This document shows positions 26,956 through 35,486 of a stretch of DNA of 64,000 nt, one piece after another. Every line of letters begins with the position of its first letter. The stretch's first letter is position 1. Location: assembly GCF_051859025.1 (NCBI RefSeq), contig NZ_JBHYGL010000014.1:52965-116964 (forward strand), read 5' to 3'. The notes beneath the pieces are model-generated. The model was not told the DNA's origin. It saw only the letters and a program-made list of their open reading frames with translations, and did not search any database. Made by a program: the position numbers and the translations under genes. The DNA is from Falsiroseomonas sp051859025. GTDB taxonomy: Bacteria > Pseudomonadota > Alphaproteobacteria > Acetobacterales > Acetobacteraceae.

Positions 26956-27546
26956 CTACTCGTCGAGTCCCGTGTCGCGGCCGAGGCGGATGAGCTCGCC
27001 ATAGGCCAGCGCGGTGGCGGCATTCGCCGCGCGGGATTGCGGCAGGCGGTCCAGCCTGGCGAGCAACCCGGCGGGCTGGCCGCCCGCCACCGGCGCCAGC
27101 GCGGCCGCGCCGGCCTGGCGGTTTCCGGCATCGAGCGCCGCGGCGGCCTCGATCATCGCGCGCGCCACGGCATCGGCCGGCAGGGCGGGGGGGATGCCGA
27201 TGGTGCCGCGGACCTCGTCGCGGCCCTGGCGCAGCAGGCCGGCGATCATGGGGGCGGTGGCGTTCCAGGTGGGATCGGCGGGCAGTTCGGTCGCCAGCCA
27301 TTCCAGCCGCGCGACGGCGCGCGCGGCCTCCGCCGGCTGGCCATCGAGGCGGCGCGTATCGGCGAAGGCATAGGCGGCGCTGGTGACGGTGGCGCGCATG
27401 GGATCGCCGGCGCCCTGCATCGGCGGCAGCGGCACGGTGTCCAGGCCGGCCATCGGGCCCGGCGCGGCCGGGGCGGTGCAGGCGGCCAGCGCCAGCGCCA
27501 GCGCGGCGGCGATCAGCCGGGGCAGGTCAGAATAGCGGGCGGCCAC
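26956..27546 (-). CDS. Lipoprotein, second of three tandem paralogues
   Basis: 196 residues from a GTG at 27546 that overlaps the preceding gene by 20 bp. The lipobox is ALAAC. The conserved core is GDPMRATVTSAAYAFADTRRL, ARLEWLATELPADPTWNATAPMIAGLLRQGRDEVRGTIGI, then ADAVARAMIEAAAALDAGN. It aligns with the genes on both sides, indicating tandem duplication. Function unknown; the helical periplasmic domain is anchored to a membrane by lipid. Confidence 0.65.
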   Translation of the reverse strand: MAARYSDLPRLIAAALALALAACTAPAAPGPMAGLDTVPLPPMQGAGDPMRATVTSAAYAFADTRRLDGQPAEAARAVARLEWLATELPADPTWNATAPMIAGLLRQGRDEVRGTIGIPPALPADAVARAMIEAAAALDAGNRQAGAAALAPVAGGQPAGLLARLDRLPQSRAANAATALAYGELIRLGRDTGLDE

Positions 27547-28084
27547 GGCGCTCTCCCCGATCACGCTCCACCAGCGCGGCGCGGGCCCGGGTGGTTCCGG
27601 CGATCGCCTGCGGAAGGCTCGGCAGGCTGGCGAGGCGCGACAGCGCGGCCCCATCCGGCGCCAGGGGCAGCAGCGCAGCCTCCGCCGCAACGGGGTTGCG
27701 CAGGCGGAGCGCGGCGGCGGCGCCGTAGAGCGCATCCACCGCGGCCTGGGCGCTGGCATCGGCGCGGAAGCCGAAGGCGCGGCGGGCCTCCGCCCTTCCC
27801 TGGCGGAGCATTGGCACCACCAGCGGGTCCAGATCCCGCCAGGCGCCGCCATCCAGCGCGACCGCCAGGTATTCAAGCTGCGCCAGAGCCGTCGCCACCC
27901 CCGCGGGGTCGCCGGCCAGGCTGCCCGGGCTGGCGAAGGCGAAGGCGGCGGCGAGGATGGCGCCGCGGCTGGGGTCACCCGCGCCGGGGAAGGCGGCGGT
28001 GGCGGGCAGTTGCACCGATTCCGGCGGCGGCACCGGCGTGCATGCGCCGAGGAGCGGGAGGAGGATCAGGAATCGGCGGCGCAT
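27527..28084 (-). CDS. Lipoprotein, first of three tandem paralogues
   Basis: 185 residues, starting MRRRFLILLPLLGACTP with lipobox LLGAC. The core is GDPSRGAILAAAFAFASPGSLAGDPAGVATALAQLEYLAV, then WRDLDPLVVPMLRQGRAEARRAFGFRADASAQAAVDALYGAAAAL. The FA(F)A / LRQGR / ARRAFG pattern recurs in the next two genes. It leads a three-gene unit transcribed leftward, with the gamma-carbonic anhydrase gene 36 bp upstream in the same direction. Function unknown. Confidence 0.7.
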   Translation of the reverse strand: MRRRFLILLPLLGACTPVPPPESVQLPATAAFPGAGDPSRGAILAAAFAFASPGSLAGDPAGVATALAQLEYLAVALDGGAWRDLDPLVVPMLRQGRAEARRAFGFRADASAQAAVDALYGAAAALRLRNPVAAEAALLPLAPDGAALSRLASLPSLPQAIAGTTRARAALVERDRGERRGRPLF

Positions 28085-28120
28085 CGCAGCCTCCTTCGGT
28101 GCCGCCGGTTCCGCCTCGCG

Positions 28121-28666
28121 TCAGCCCTTCGCCAGGCTCGCGCGATGGCGCCTGGCCAGCGCGACATAGGCGGGCGCGGTGCGGTCGAAGCGGGCGCGTT
28201 CCTCGGCATCCATCACGCGCACCAGCTTGGCGGGGCTGCCCATCCAGAGCTCGTTCGGGCCGATGCGCTTGCCCGGCGGCAGCATGCCCCCGGCGCCGAG
28301 CATGCCGCCTTCCTCGATCACCGCGCGGTCCAGCACGGTGGCGCCCATGCCGACGAAGGCACGGTTGTGCAAGGTGCAGGCGTGGATGATGCAGGCATGG
28401 CCGATGGTGACGTCATCGCCGATAATCAGCGGCTCCGCCCCCGCATTCAGGTGCAGGATGCTGCCATCCTGGATGTTGGTGCGGGCGCCGATGCGCATGA
28501 TGTTGGTGTCGCCGCGGAGCACGCAGTGATACCAGACGCTGCTCTCCTCCCCGATCTCGACATCGCCGATGACGACCGCCGTGGGGGCGACCCAGGCGGT
28601 GGGGTGGAGCTTCGGCTGCTTGTCCTCGAAGGGGAGGAGCGCGCCTGGGACATTGTTCTCGGTCAT
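28121..28666 (-). CDS. Gamma-carbonic anhydrase-like hexapeptide protein
   Basis: 181 residues of left-handed beta-helix hexapeptide repeats (VVIGDVEIGEESSVWYHCVLRGD, TNIQDGSILH, PLIIGDDVTIGHACIIHACTLHNRAFVGMGATVLD). The three expected zinc His residues are present: one in ILHLN and two in GHACIIHAC. It may be a gamma-type carbonic anhydrase or a YrdA/CaiE-like relative. Activity cannot be asserted. It lies 9 bp downstream of argC and probably shares its transcript. Confidence 0.88.
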   Translation of the reverse strand: MTENNVPGALLPFEDKQPKLHPTAWVAPTAVVIGDVEIGEESSVWYHCVLRGDTNIMRIGARTNIQDGSILHLNAGAEPLIIGDDVTIGHACIIHACTLHNRAFVGMGATVLDRAVIEEGGMLGAGGMLPPGKRIGPNELWMGSPAKLVRVMDAEERARFDRTAPAYVALARRHRASLAKG

Positions 28667-28675
28667 GGTCGTTTC

Positions 28676-29641
28676 CTATTCGGCGGCCTGGGCCAGCGGC
28701 AGGGCGCCCGCGACATCCACGCCCAGCATCAGGCCAATGTTCTGCACGGCGGCACCGGACGCGCCCTTGCCGAGGTTGTCGAGCCTGGCCACCAGCACGG
28801 CCTGGCCACGCGCCTCATTCCCGAAGACGCGCAGTTCCAGCCAGTTGGTGCCGTTCACATCCTCCGGTGCCAGCCGCGCCTTGCCGTCGGCGTCTTCCAC
28901 CCGCACCCAGCCGGAGCCCGCATAGGCGGCGCGGAGGCAGGCTTCGAGGTCGGCGGGCTTGGGCGCGCCATTCAGCAGGTCGAGGTGCAGCGGCACGCTG
29001 ACCAGCATCCCCTGCGCGAAATCGCCGACCGAGGGGACGAAGAGGGGCCGCCTCGCCAGGCCGCTGTAGTGCTGGATCTCGGCCACATGCTTGTGCTCCA
29101 GCCCCAGGCCATACAGGAAGAAGGGCGCGGTGGTGCGGGCGGGCTCGAACTCCGCGATCATCGACTTGCCGCCGCCGGTGTAGCCGGAGACGGCGTTGAT
29201 GGTGACGGGATAGTCCTTCGGCAGGATGCCGGCGTCGACCAGCGGGCGCAGCAGCGCGATGCCGCCCGTGGGGTAGCAGCCGGGGTTGGACACGCGAGCG
29301 GCCGCGGCGATGGCGGCGGCATGGCCGGGCAGTTCGGCGAAGCCATAGACCCAGTCGGGATCCGTGCGATGCGCGGTGGAGGCATCGATCAGCTTCGGTG
29401 CCTGCGCGCCGAGGCCGGCGGCCATGGCGGCGCTTTCCTTCGCGGCGGCATCGGGCAGGCAGAGCACCACCACATCCACCTCCGCCATCAGGGCGCGCTT
29501 GGCGTCCGGGTTCTTCCGGTCGGCTTCCGCGATGCTGCGCAGCGCGATGCCGGGGAAGCGTTCCAGGCGCTCGCGGATCTGCAGGCCGGTGGTGCCGGCC
29601 TCGCCATCGATGAAGACGCTGGGAATGGGTCCCTTGGGCAT
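28676..29641 (-). CDS. argC: N-acetyl-gamma-glutamyl-phosphate reductase (short form)
   Basis: 321 residues, the short type-2 AGPR. The NADP-binding start VFIDGEAGTTGLQIRERL differs from the long-form GASGYTG. The catalytic Cys is in SNPGCYPTG, and INAVSGYTGGGKSMI and HKHVAEIQHYSGL follow. It reduces N-acetylglutamyl phosphate to the semialdehyde in arginine synthesis. It lies downstream of rplM-rpsI in the same direction, as in many alphaproteobacteria, but an intrinsic terminator separates it from rpsI. Confidence 0.95.
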   Translation of the reverse strand: MPKGPIPSVFIDGEAGTTGLQIRERLERFPGIALRSIAEADRKNPDAKRALMAEVDVVVLCLPDAAAKESAAMAAGLGAQAPKLIDASTAHRTDPDWVYGFAELPGHAAAIAAAARVSNPGCYPTGGIALLRPLVDAGILPKDYPVTINAVSGYTGGGKSMIAEFEPARTTAPFFLYGLGLEHKHVAEIQHYSGLARRPLFVPSVGDFAQGMLVSVPLHLDLLNGAPKPADLEACLRAAYAGSGWVRVEDADGKARLAPEDVNGTNWLELRVFGNEARGQAVLVARLDNLGKGASGAAVQNIGLMLGVDVAGALPLAQAAE

Positions 29642-29686
29642 GGTGCTGATCCTGTCACGCGACGGGGATGGGGATGGAAACGGGCG

Positions 29687-29727
29687 GAAAAAGCAAGAGG
29701 GGCAGGCCCTTGCGGACCTGCCCCCCT
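29687..29727 (-). terminator. Intrinsic terminator of the rplM-rpsI operon
   Basis: Read leftward, GGGGCAGG and CCTGCCCC pair across a short loop, and a T-run follows (AAAAAG on the plus strand, at about 29687-29693). It lies about 45 bp after the rpsI stop and before argC. Confidence 0.8.
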
Positions 29728-29773
29728 GATAAACCAGCCATGCGGCCGGGCGTGGCGCCCGGTCCGCCGGGCG

Positions 29774-30277
29774 TCAGCGCTTGGAGAACTGGAAGGAACG
29801 TCGGGCCTTGGCCTTGCCGTACTTCTTGCGCTCGACCACGCGCGAGTCGCGCGTCAGGAAGCCCGCCTTCTTCAGGATGCTGCGCAGGCCCGGCTCGTAG
29901 TAGGTGAGCGCGCGGGAGATGCCGTGGCGCAGCGCGCCGGCCTGGCCGGAGAGCCCGCCGCCGACGACGGTCGCGAAGACGTCGAACTGCTGGTACCGGT
30001 CCGCCACCAGGAAGGGCTGGCTGATCAGCATCCGCAGCACGGGGCGCGCGAAGTACTTGGAGGAGGGCTTGCCGTTGATCTGGATCGTGCCCTTGCCGGG
30101 CTTCACCCAGACGCGGGCGATGGCGTTCTTGCGGCGGCCCGTGGCGTAGGAACGGCCGAGCGCGTCGCGCTTCGGCTCGACCGGCGCGGCGGAGCCGATG
30201 GCGGCGGGGCCACCGGCCGCGTTCACCAAGTCCTTGAGTTCGGCCAGCGAACCACCGGTGCGGGGAGAATCACTCAT
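29774..30277 (-). CDS. rpsI: 30S ribosomal protein S9
   Basis: 167 residues from the ATG at 30277, two bases after the rplM stop. The conserved S9 domain begins at SYATGRRKNAIARVWVKPGKG and ends in the basic KKYGKAKARRSFQFSKR tail that reaches the ribosomal P site. About 40 extra N-terminal residues (SLAELKDLVNAAGGPAAIG) precede it, an extension typical of alphaproteobacterial S9. Core translation gene. Confidence 0.98.
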   Translation of the reverse strand: MSDSPRTGGSLAELKDLVNAAGGPAAIGSAAPVEPKRDALGRSYATGRRKNAIARVWVKPGKGTIQINGKPSSKYFARPVLRMLISQPFLVADRYQQFDVFATVVGGGLSGQAGALRHGISRALTYYEPGLRSILKKAGFLTRDSRVVERKKYGKAKARRSFQFSKR

Positions 30278-30278
30278 C

Positions 30279-30770
30279 TCAGGCAACCTTCTTCGCCGGG
30301 CCACCGGCCAGGTTCTTGCGGTTCAGGGCACCGACATCGAGGGCAGTCGGGGTGTTGCCGGCATGGGGATGCTCCGGCCCCGCATAGACATGCAGGTTGC
30401 GCATCTGGGCGCGGCCGAGCGGGCCGCGCGTGATCATGCGCTCCACCGCCTTTTCCAGCACCCGTTCCGGGTGCGGGCTGGCCAGGCGTTCCGCAACCGT
30501 GCGGCCCTTGATGCCGCCGGCGTAGCCGGTGTGCCAGTAGAAGACGGACTGCTCGGCCTTCTGGCCGGTGACCTTCACCTTCTTGGCGTTGATGACGACG
30601 ACATGGTCGCCGCAATCGACATGCGGGGTGAAGGTGGCCTTGTGCTTCCCGCGGAGGCGGTTGGCGATGAGGGCCGCGACGCGGCCGAGCACGAGGCCCT
30701 CCGCATCGATCAGGATCCAGCCCTTGGAGACCTCCGCAGGCTTGATCGAGGTTGTCTGGCGCGTGAGCAT
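30279..30770 (-). CDS. rplM: 50S ribosomal protein L13
   Basis: 163 residues. Features are KGWILIDAEGLVLGRVAALIANRLRGKHKATFTPHVDCGDHVVVINA, then TGYAGGIKGRTVAERL, RMITRGPLGRAQMRNLHVYAGPEHPH. It assembles early into the large subunit. First gene of the L13-S9 operon; a clear promoter lies 36 bp upstream. Confidence 0.98.
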   Translation of the reverse strand: MLTRQTTSIKPAEVSKGWILIDAEGLVLGRVAALIANRLRGKHKATFTPHVDCGDHVVVINAKKVKVTGQKAEQSVFYWHTGYAGGIKGRTVAERLASPHPERVLEKAVERMITRGPLGRAQMRNLHVYAGPEHPHAGNTPTALDVGALNRKNLAGGPAKKVA

Positions 30771-30805
30771 TGGTGTGTCGGTTGTCCGGTGTGAACTGGG
30801 GGCAG

Positions 30806-30834
30806 CTTATCGGGGGTGGGGGCCGGAAAGTCAA
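30806..30834 (-). promoter_or_regulatory. Sigma-70-type promoter of rplM-rpsI
   Basis: Read leftward: a -35 hexamer TTGACT (30829-30834) and a -10 hexamer GATAAG (30806-30811), exactly 17 bp apart. Transcription would begin near 30799, giving a leader of about 30 bases before the rplM ATG. Confidence 0.7.
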
Positions 30835-30941
30835 GCCGGAAGGCCGGTTTGCGCGTGGCGGTATCCCGTTACCACCAAACTCCGCAACCCCCGTCAAGCG
30901 GGGCCGTGGCAGAGAGAGGACCCCATGGGAAGGAGACCTCC

Positions 30942-31494
30942 ATGCTCAGCCACGTCACCCTTGGCACCAACGACCTGCCCCGCGCCATCGCCTTCTTCGA
31001 CCGGGCGCTGGCCCCGCTGGGGATCGTGCGGCACGAGACCAGCCTGGAACACGGCATGGCCGGCTATGCCCGGGCGGCGGAGGGCACGCCGCAGCTCTGG
31101 CTGATGCGCCCCATCGATGGGCGGGCCGCCACCGTCGGCAATGGCGTGACGCTGGCCTTCGAAGCCGCGGACCGCGCGACGGTCGATGCCTTCCATGCCG
31201 CCGGGATCGCCGCGGGCGGTCGGGACGAGGGTAGCCCCGGGCTGCGACCGCATTATCATGCCGACTTGTAGCCCGGGCTTCCCGCCAGGGCGGGCGCCCT
31301 CGCTTGGTCTCGGCGGCGCCTGGCACTCCCCGGTGCTCGCCAAGACTACCAGTCTTGGCTGCGCGCCTTTGAATGCCAGGCACCACCGATCCCGGCGCGA
31401 TCATCGCCCGCCCTGGCGGGAAGTCCGGGCCGGGGCGTATCTGCGCGACCCCGACGGCAACAAGATTGGCTGCGCCTGCCACGGGCCCGGATAG
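30942..31494 (+). pseudogene. VOC (glyoxalase/bleomycin-resistance) family gene split by a foldback element
   Basis: The ATG at 30942 opens a typical VOC domain (LSHVTLGTNDLPRAIAFFDRALAPLG, HYHAD near the end) but stops early at TAG 31271-adjacent sequence after HYHADL. The missing C-terminus (GAYLRDPDGNKIGCACHGPG) is found intact from 31432, beyond a 160-bp inverted-repeat element. Removing 31271-31430 joins TA to C as a TAC codon and restores one frame to TAG 31492-31494, about 130 residues. As it stands the product lacks the last beta strand and the metal-site Glu/Asp region. Confidence 0.85.
31271..31430. mobile_element. 160-bp non-coding foldback element inserted in the VOC gene
   Basis: Terminal inverted repeats of 26 bp (31271-31296 and 31405-31430) differ at one base. 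Nested inside are a second inverted pair (31310-31325 with 31374-31389, two mismatches) and a central hairpin GCCAAGACT-ACC-AGTCTTGGC (31339-31359). The whole unit can therefore fold as one long stem. No ORF and no clear target duplication are visible. It looks like a MITE or a REP-type structured repeat. Confidence 0.8.
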
Positions 31495-31531
31495 GGGCGC
31501 GGCGGCCCGCGCGGCCCAAGGGGATAGCGCC

Positions 31532-33244
31532 ATGGATGACGGTATGAGCGGGAAGAAGGCATTCGGGCTGGGGCGCAATGCCTCCAACTACGGCGATCCG
31601 GCCTTCGCCCTCTATCTCCGCCGGTCCTTCGCCAAGTCGATGGGCTATTCCCAGGCGATGCTGGACAAGCCCGTGGTCGGCATCGCGGACACGGCCAGCG
31701 ACTACAACAACTGCCACCGCACCATCCCGGAGCTGATCGAGGCGGTGAAGCGCGGCGTGCTGGCCGCCGGCGGGCTGCCGCTGTCCTTCCCGACGATCAG
31801 CATCTGCGAACCCTCGCTCAGCCCCTGTTCCATGCACTACCGGAACCTGATGGCGCTGGACACGGAAGCCATGCTGGCCAACCAGCCCATGGATGCCGCG
31901 GTGCTGGTGGGGGGCTGCGACAAGACGGTGCCGGCGCAGTTGATGGCGGCGATCAGCGCGGGCACGCCTTCCGTCATGCTCGTCGTCGGCCCGATGCTGG
32001 CCCAGGCGTTCGAGGGTGAGCGCCTGTCCGCCTGCACGGATTGCCGCCGCTACTGGGCCCGCTACCGCGCGGGCGAGGTGACGGAGGAGAAGATCGGGCT
32101 GCTGGAGGGCAAGCTGGCCACCACCGCCGGCACCTGCGGCGTGATGGGCACGGCCAGCACCATGGCCTGCCTGGCGGCGGTGCTGGGCTTCATGCCGCTG
32201 GATGCGGCCTCCGCCCCCGCCGTCCATGCCGACCGGCTGCGGATCGCGGAGGAAGCGGGCGCGCAGGCGGTGCGGCTGATCCGCAACCCCGTGGCGCCGC
32301 TGTCGCTGATGACGCAGGGCAACCTCGACAACGCGGCGCGGGTGCTGCTGGCGCTGGGCGGGTCCACCAATGCGATCGTGCACCTGGCCGCCATCGCGGG
32401 GCGGGCGGGCCTGAACCTCGACCTCAAGCGGCTGGATGCGCTGAGCGAGACGACGCCGGTGCTGGTGGACCTCAAGCCCACCGGCGATGGCTATATGGAG
32501 GATTTCCACGCCGCCGGCGGGATGCAGGCGCTGCTGTGGGAGCTGCGGGACCTGCTGGACCTGACGACGAAGGACCTGGATGGCGTGTCGCTGGCCGACC
32601 GCATCGGGGACGGCAGCCATTTCGTGGACCGGCGGATCATCCGGGAACGCGCCAAGCCCGTGAGCCCGGTCGGCGGCCTGATCGCGCTGTTCGGATCGCT
32701 GGCGCCGGATGGGGCGATCCTCAAGCGCAGCGCCGCGACGCCGTCGCTGTTCGAGACGGAGGCGCGCTGCCTGGTGTTCGACGGCCTGGCCGATCTCTCC
32801 GCGCGGATCGACGATCCGGACCTCGACGTGACGGCGCAGGACATCCTGGTGCTGAAGAATGTGGGACCGCGCAGCCCGGCGGGGATGCCGGAGGCCGGCT
32901 ACCTGCCCATCCCCAAGAAGCTGGCGCGGCAAGGCGTGAAGGACATGGTGCGGATGAGCGATTGCCGCATGTCCGGCACCGCCTTCGGCACCATCGTGCT
33001 GCACATCTCGCCCGAGGCCGCCGTGGGCGGGCCGCTGGCGCTGGTGGAGACGGGCGACCGCATCAGGCTGTCGGTGAAGGACCGCAGGCTGGAGTTGCTG
33101 GTGGATGAGGCCACGCTGGCGGCCAGGCGCGCCGCCTGGCAGCCGGCGCCGGCGCCGAAGCGGGGCTGGGACCGCCTGGTGCATGAACAGGTGACGCAAG
33201 CGCCGGAGGGGGCCGATCTGCGGTTCCTGCAGGCGGCGCCTTGA
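31532..33244 (+). CDS. IlvD/Edd-family dehydratase (sugar-acid dehydratase type)
   Basis: 570 residues from the ATG at 31532. Iron-sulfur ligands are the Cys residues of DYNNCH, VGGCDKTVPA and TAGTCGVMGTAS; the Lys in CDKT may be the carbamylated metal ligand. DGRS-like C-terminal motifs appear as SDCRMSGTAFG. Length and the FALYLRRSFAKSMGYS start suit the L-arabinonate/D-xylonate dehydratase branch better than dihydroxyacid dehydratase, which begins differently. It is followed, with overlapping stop/start (TTGA), by a sugar-nucleotide-like reductase. Substrate is inferred only. Confidence 0.88.
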   Translation: MDDGMSGKKAFGLGRNASNYGDPAFALYLRRSFAKSMGYSQAMLDKPVVGIADTASDYNNCHRTIPELIEAVKRGVLAAGGLPLSFPTISICEPSLSPCSMHYRNLMALDTEAMLANQPMDAAVLVGGCDKTVPAQLMAAISAGTPSVMLVVGPMLAQAFEGERLSACTDCRRYWARYRAGEVTEEKIGLLEGKLATTAGTCGVMGTASTMACLAAVLGFMPLDAASAPAVHADRLRIAEEAGAQAVRLIRNPVAPLSLMTQGNLDNAARVLLALGGSTNAIVHLAAIAGRAGLNLDLKRLDALSETTPVLVDLKPTGDGYMEDFHAAGGMQALLWELRDLLDLTTKDLDGVSLADRIGDGSHFVDRRIIRERAKPVSPVGGLIALFGSLAPDGAILKRSAATPSLFETEARCLVFDGLADLSARIDDPDLDVTAQDILVLKNVGPRSPAGMPEAGYLPIPKKLARQGVKDMVRMSDCRMSGTAFGTIVLHISPEAAVGGPLALVETGDRIRLSVKDRRLELLVDEATLAARRAAWQPAPAPKRGWDRLVHEQVTQAPEGADLRFLQAAP

Positions 33245-34083
33245 TCGCCGTCATCGGCGCTTCCGGCCGTAGCGGGGCGGCGCTGTGCCGCGCGCTGAAG
33301 GCCGCGGGGCGGCCCTTCATTCCCGTGGTGCGCAATGCAGCGCATTGGATCGCGACCGGCATCTCCGGCGAGGGGGTGTTTGCCGATCTGGAGGATGCGC
33401 GGGCGCTGCGCGTGGCACTGGCCGGTGCCACGGTGGTGGTGAACACCGCCCATGCGCGCCATGCGGCCGCCGTGCTGGCAGCGGCGCCGGAGGGGGCGCG
33501 CTTCGTGTTCCTCGGCTCCACGCGGCGATTCTCGCAATGGGCGGATGCGCATGGGGATGGCGTGCGGGCGGGGGAAGCGGCTTTCGTCGCCTCCGGCCGG
33601 GCCGGCGTGATGCTGCACCCCACGATGATCTATGGCGCGACGGGGGAGGATAACGTCCAGCGGCTGGCGGCGCTGCTGAAGCGCCTGCCGGTGGCGCCGC
33701 TGCCCGGCGGCGGGCGGGCGCTGGTACAGCCGATCCACCAGGCGGACCTCAGCCGCTGCATCCTGGCGGCGATCGACATCGAATGGACCAGGCCGGAGGT
33801 GATGGTGGTGGCGGGGCCGGAGCCCCTGCCCTATCGCGACTTCCTGCTGGCGGTCGCCGCCGCCGCGGGGCTGAAGCCGCCGCGCGTGGTTGACCTGCCG
33901 GTGGCGCTGCTGGAGGCGGTGGCGCCGCTGACGCGCTGGGTGCCGCGGGTGCCGACAATCGGCGCGGAGGAAGTGCGGCGGCTGGTGGAGGACAAGGCCT
34001 TCCCGGTGACGGAGATGCGCGATCGCCTCGGCGTGGTCGGGCGGCCGCTGGCGGAGGGGCTGGCGGCCACCTTTCGCGGGTAG
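33241..34083 (+). CDS. NAD(P)-binding epimerase/dehydratase-like protein
   Basis: 280 residues from a TTG that overlaps the stop of the dehydratase gene (TTGA). The N-terminal Rossmann motif is VIGASGRSGAALCRAL. It is an atypical short-chain family member of the NmrA/NAD-dependent epimerase type (VVVNTAHARHAAAVLAAA, FVFLGSTRRFSQW, MLHPTMIYGATGEDNVQRLAALLK, VQPIHQADLSRCILAAI). The usual YxxxK is not obvious. Coupling suggests a shared pathway with the dehydratase. Confidence 0.8.
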   Translation: MIAVIGASGRSGAALCRALKAAGRPFIPVVRNAAHWIATGISGEGVFADLEDARALRVALAGATVVVNTAHARHAAAVLAAAPEGARFVFLGSTRRFSQWADAHGDGVRAGEAAFVASGRAGVMLHPTMIYGATGEDNVQRLAALLKRLPVAPLPGGGRALVQPIHQADLSRCILAAIDIEWTRPEVMVVAGPEPLPYRDFLLAVAAAAGLKPPRVVDLPVALLEAVAPLTRWVPRVPTIGAEEVRRLVEDKAFPVTEMRDRLGVVGRPLAEGLAATFRG

Positions 34084-34162
34084 CGGACGAGGTTGACCCT
34101 GAGGTTGACCCTTCTGGGAGGCGGGCCCATCAAAGAGCCAGTTCTCGTGAAGGGCCGCCCCC

Positions 34163-35338
34163 ATGCCGATCGTCAACCGGATCGCCGAATTCCACCCCGA
34201 GATGACCGAATGGCGCCGGGATTTTCATCAGCATCCCGAACTGGGCTTCGAGGAGGTCCGCACCTCCGGCATCGTCGCCGCCAAGCTGCGCGAATTCGGC
34301 GTCGATGAGGTCATCACCGGCATCGCCAAGACCGGCGTTGTCGGCGTGATCCGGGGCAACGGTTTGTCCAACCGCGCCATCGGCTTCCGCGCCGACATGG
34401 ACGCGCTGCCCATCGAGGAAGCGACGGGCAAGGCCTGGTCGTCCCAGAAGCCGGGCCTGATGCATGCCTGCGGGCATGACGGCCACACGACCATGCTGCT
34501 GGGCGCGGCGAAGTACCTGGCGGAAACCCGGAACTTCGACGGCACCGTCTACCTGATCTTCCAGCCGGCCGAGGAGAATCTGGCGGGCGGCGAGGTGATG
34601 GTGAAGGAAGGGCTGTTCGACCGCTTCCCGATGGACCGCGTCTTCGGCATGCATAACTGGCCGGGCGCGCCGGAAGGCGTCTTCCTGCATGCGCCGGGGC
34701 CCGTCATGGCAGCGGTCGCGAACCTGGAAGCCACGATCACCGGGCGCGGCGCGCATGGCGCCATGCCGCATAACGGCATCGACCCGATCCTGATCGCCAG
34801 CCACATCGTCACCGCGCTGCAATCCGTGGTGGCGCGCAACGTGAACCCGCTGGAAGCCGGCGTCATCACCATCGCCCATATCGAGGGCGGCTTCACCTTC
34901 AACGTCATCCCCGAGAGCGTGAAGATGCGCGGCACGGCGCGCTGGTTCCTGCCGGAAGTGGGCGACCTTCTGGAGGCGAAGTTCAAGGACATCGTCACCG
35001 GCGTGGCCGCCGCCTTCGGCGCCAAGGCCGAATGCAGCTTCACCCGCGCCTATCCCGCCACGGTGAACGAGCCCGAGAGCACGGAGATCGCGGCGCGCGC
35101 CGCGGCGATGGTGGTGGGCGAGGCTCGGTCCCGCAAACTGCCGCAGCCGACGATGGGGGGCGAGGATTTCAGCTTCATGCTGAATGAGCGGCCGGGCGCC
35201 TATTTGTTCCTCGGCGGCGGCAAGGGCGAGGGGGACGCGATGGTCCACCACCCGAAATACGACTTCAACGACGATATCCTGCCGATCGGGGCGAGCTGGT
35301 TCGCGACGCTGGCGGAGCAGGTGATGCCGCGCGGCTGA
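34163..35338 (+). CDS. M20-family amidohydrolase (hippurate hydrolase/IAA-amino acid hydrolase type)
   Basis: 391 residues. The metal motifs are the ADMDALPI region, HACGHDGHTTMLLGAAKYL, the catalytic QPAEENLAGG, MHNWPGAPEG, and the late His in GGEDFSFMLNERPG. A dimerisation domain lies in the middle (ATITGRGAHGAMPHNGIDPI). It cleaves N-acyl amino acids to carboxylate and amino acid in the cytosol. It is monocistronic, 79 bp after the previous gene, and is followed by an array of hairpins. Confidence 0.93.
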   Translation: MPIVNRIAEFHPEMTEWRRDFHQHPELGFEEVRTSGIVAAKLREFGVDEVITGIAKTGVVGVIRGNGLSNRAIGFRADMDALPIEEATGKAWSSQKPGLMHACGHDGHTTMLLGAAKYLAETRNFDGTVYLIFQPAEENLAGGEVMVKEGLFDRFPMDRVFGMHNWPGAPEGVFLHAPGPVMAAVANLEATITGRGAHGAMPHNGIDPILIASHIVTALQSVVARNVNPLEAGVITIAHIEGGFTFNVIPESVKMRGTARWFLPEVGDLLEAKFKDIVTGVAAAFGAKAECSFTRAYPATVNEPESTEIAARAAAMVVGEARSRKLPQPTMGGEDFSFMLNERPGAYLFLGGGKGEGDAMVHHPKYDFNDDILPIGASWFATLAEQVMPRG

Positions 35339-35350
35339 GGGGGCGCAGTC

Positions 35351-35484
35351 CCGGGAGGGGCCAGCCCCTCCCGGACCCACCCCGCCGGGGGCCGAGGCCC
35401 CCTCACTACCGCGACTACACTGAAGACGGTCCAGGGGCGTCACGCCCCTGGCGGGTGGGGTTCGGGGAGGGCAGCGCCCTCCCC
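35351..35484. repeat. Array of four GC-rich hairpins between convergent genes
   Basis: Four stems follow one another. They are 35351-35374 (CCGGGAGGGG/CCCCTCCCGG), 35387-35402 (GGGGGCC/GGCCCCC), 35431-35451 (CCAGGGGCG/CGCCCCTGG) and 35464-35484 (GGGGAGGGC/GCCCTCCCC). The array fills the gap between the amidohydrolase and aspartate dehydrogenase genes and probably terminates both. Confidence 0.7.
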
Positions 35485-35486
35485 GT

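Noticed and set aside
31346..33199. 617-codon frame antisense to the IlvD/Edd dehydratase
   Set aside because: Low-complexity Arg/Gln/His composition with no domain. The plus strand carries conserved Fe-S motifs.
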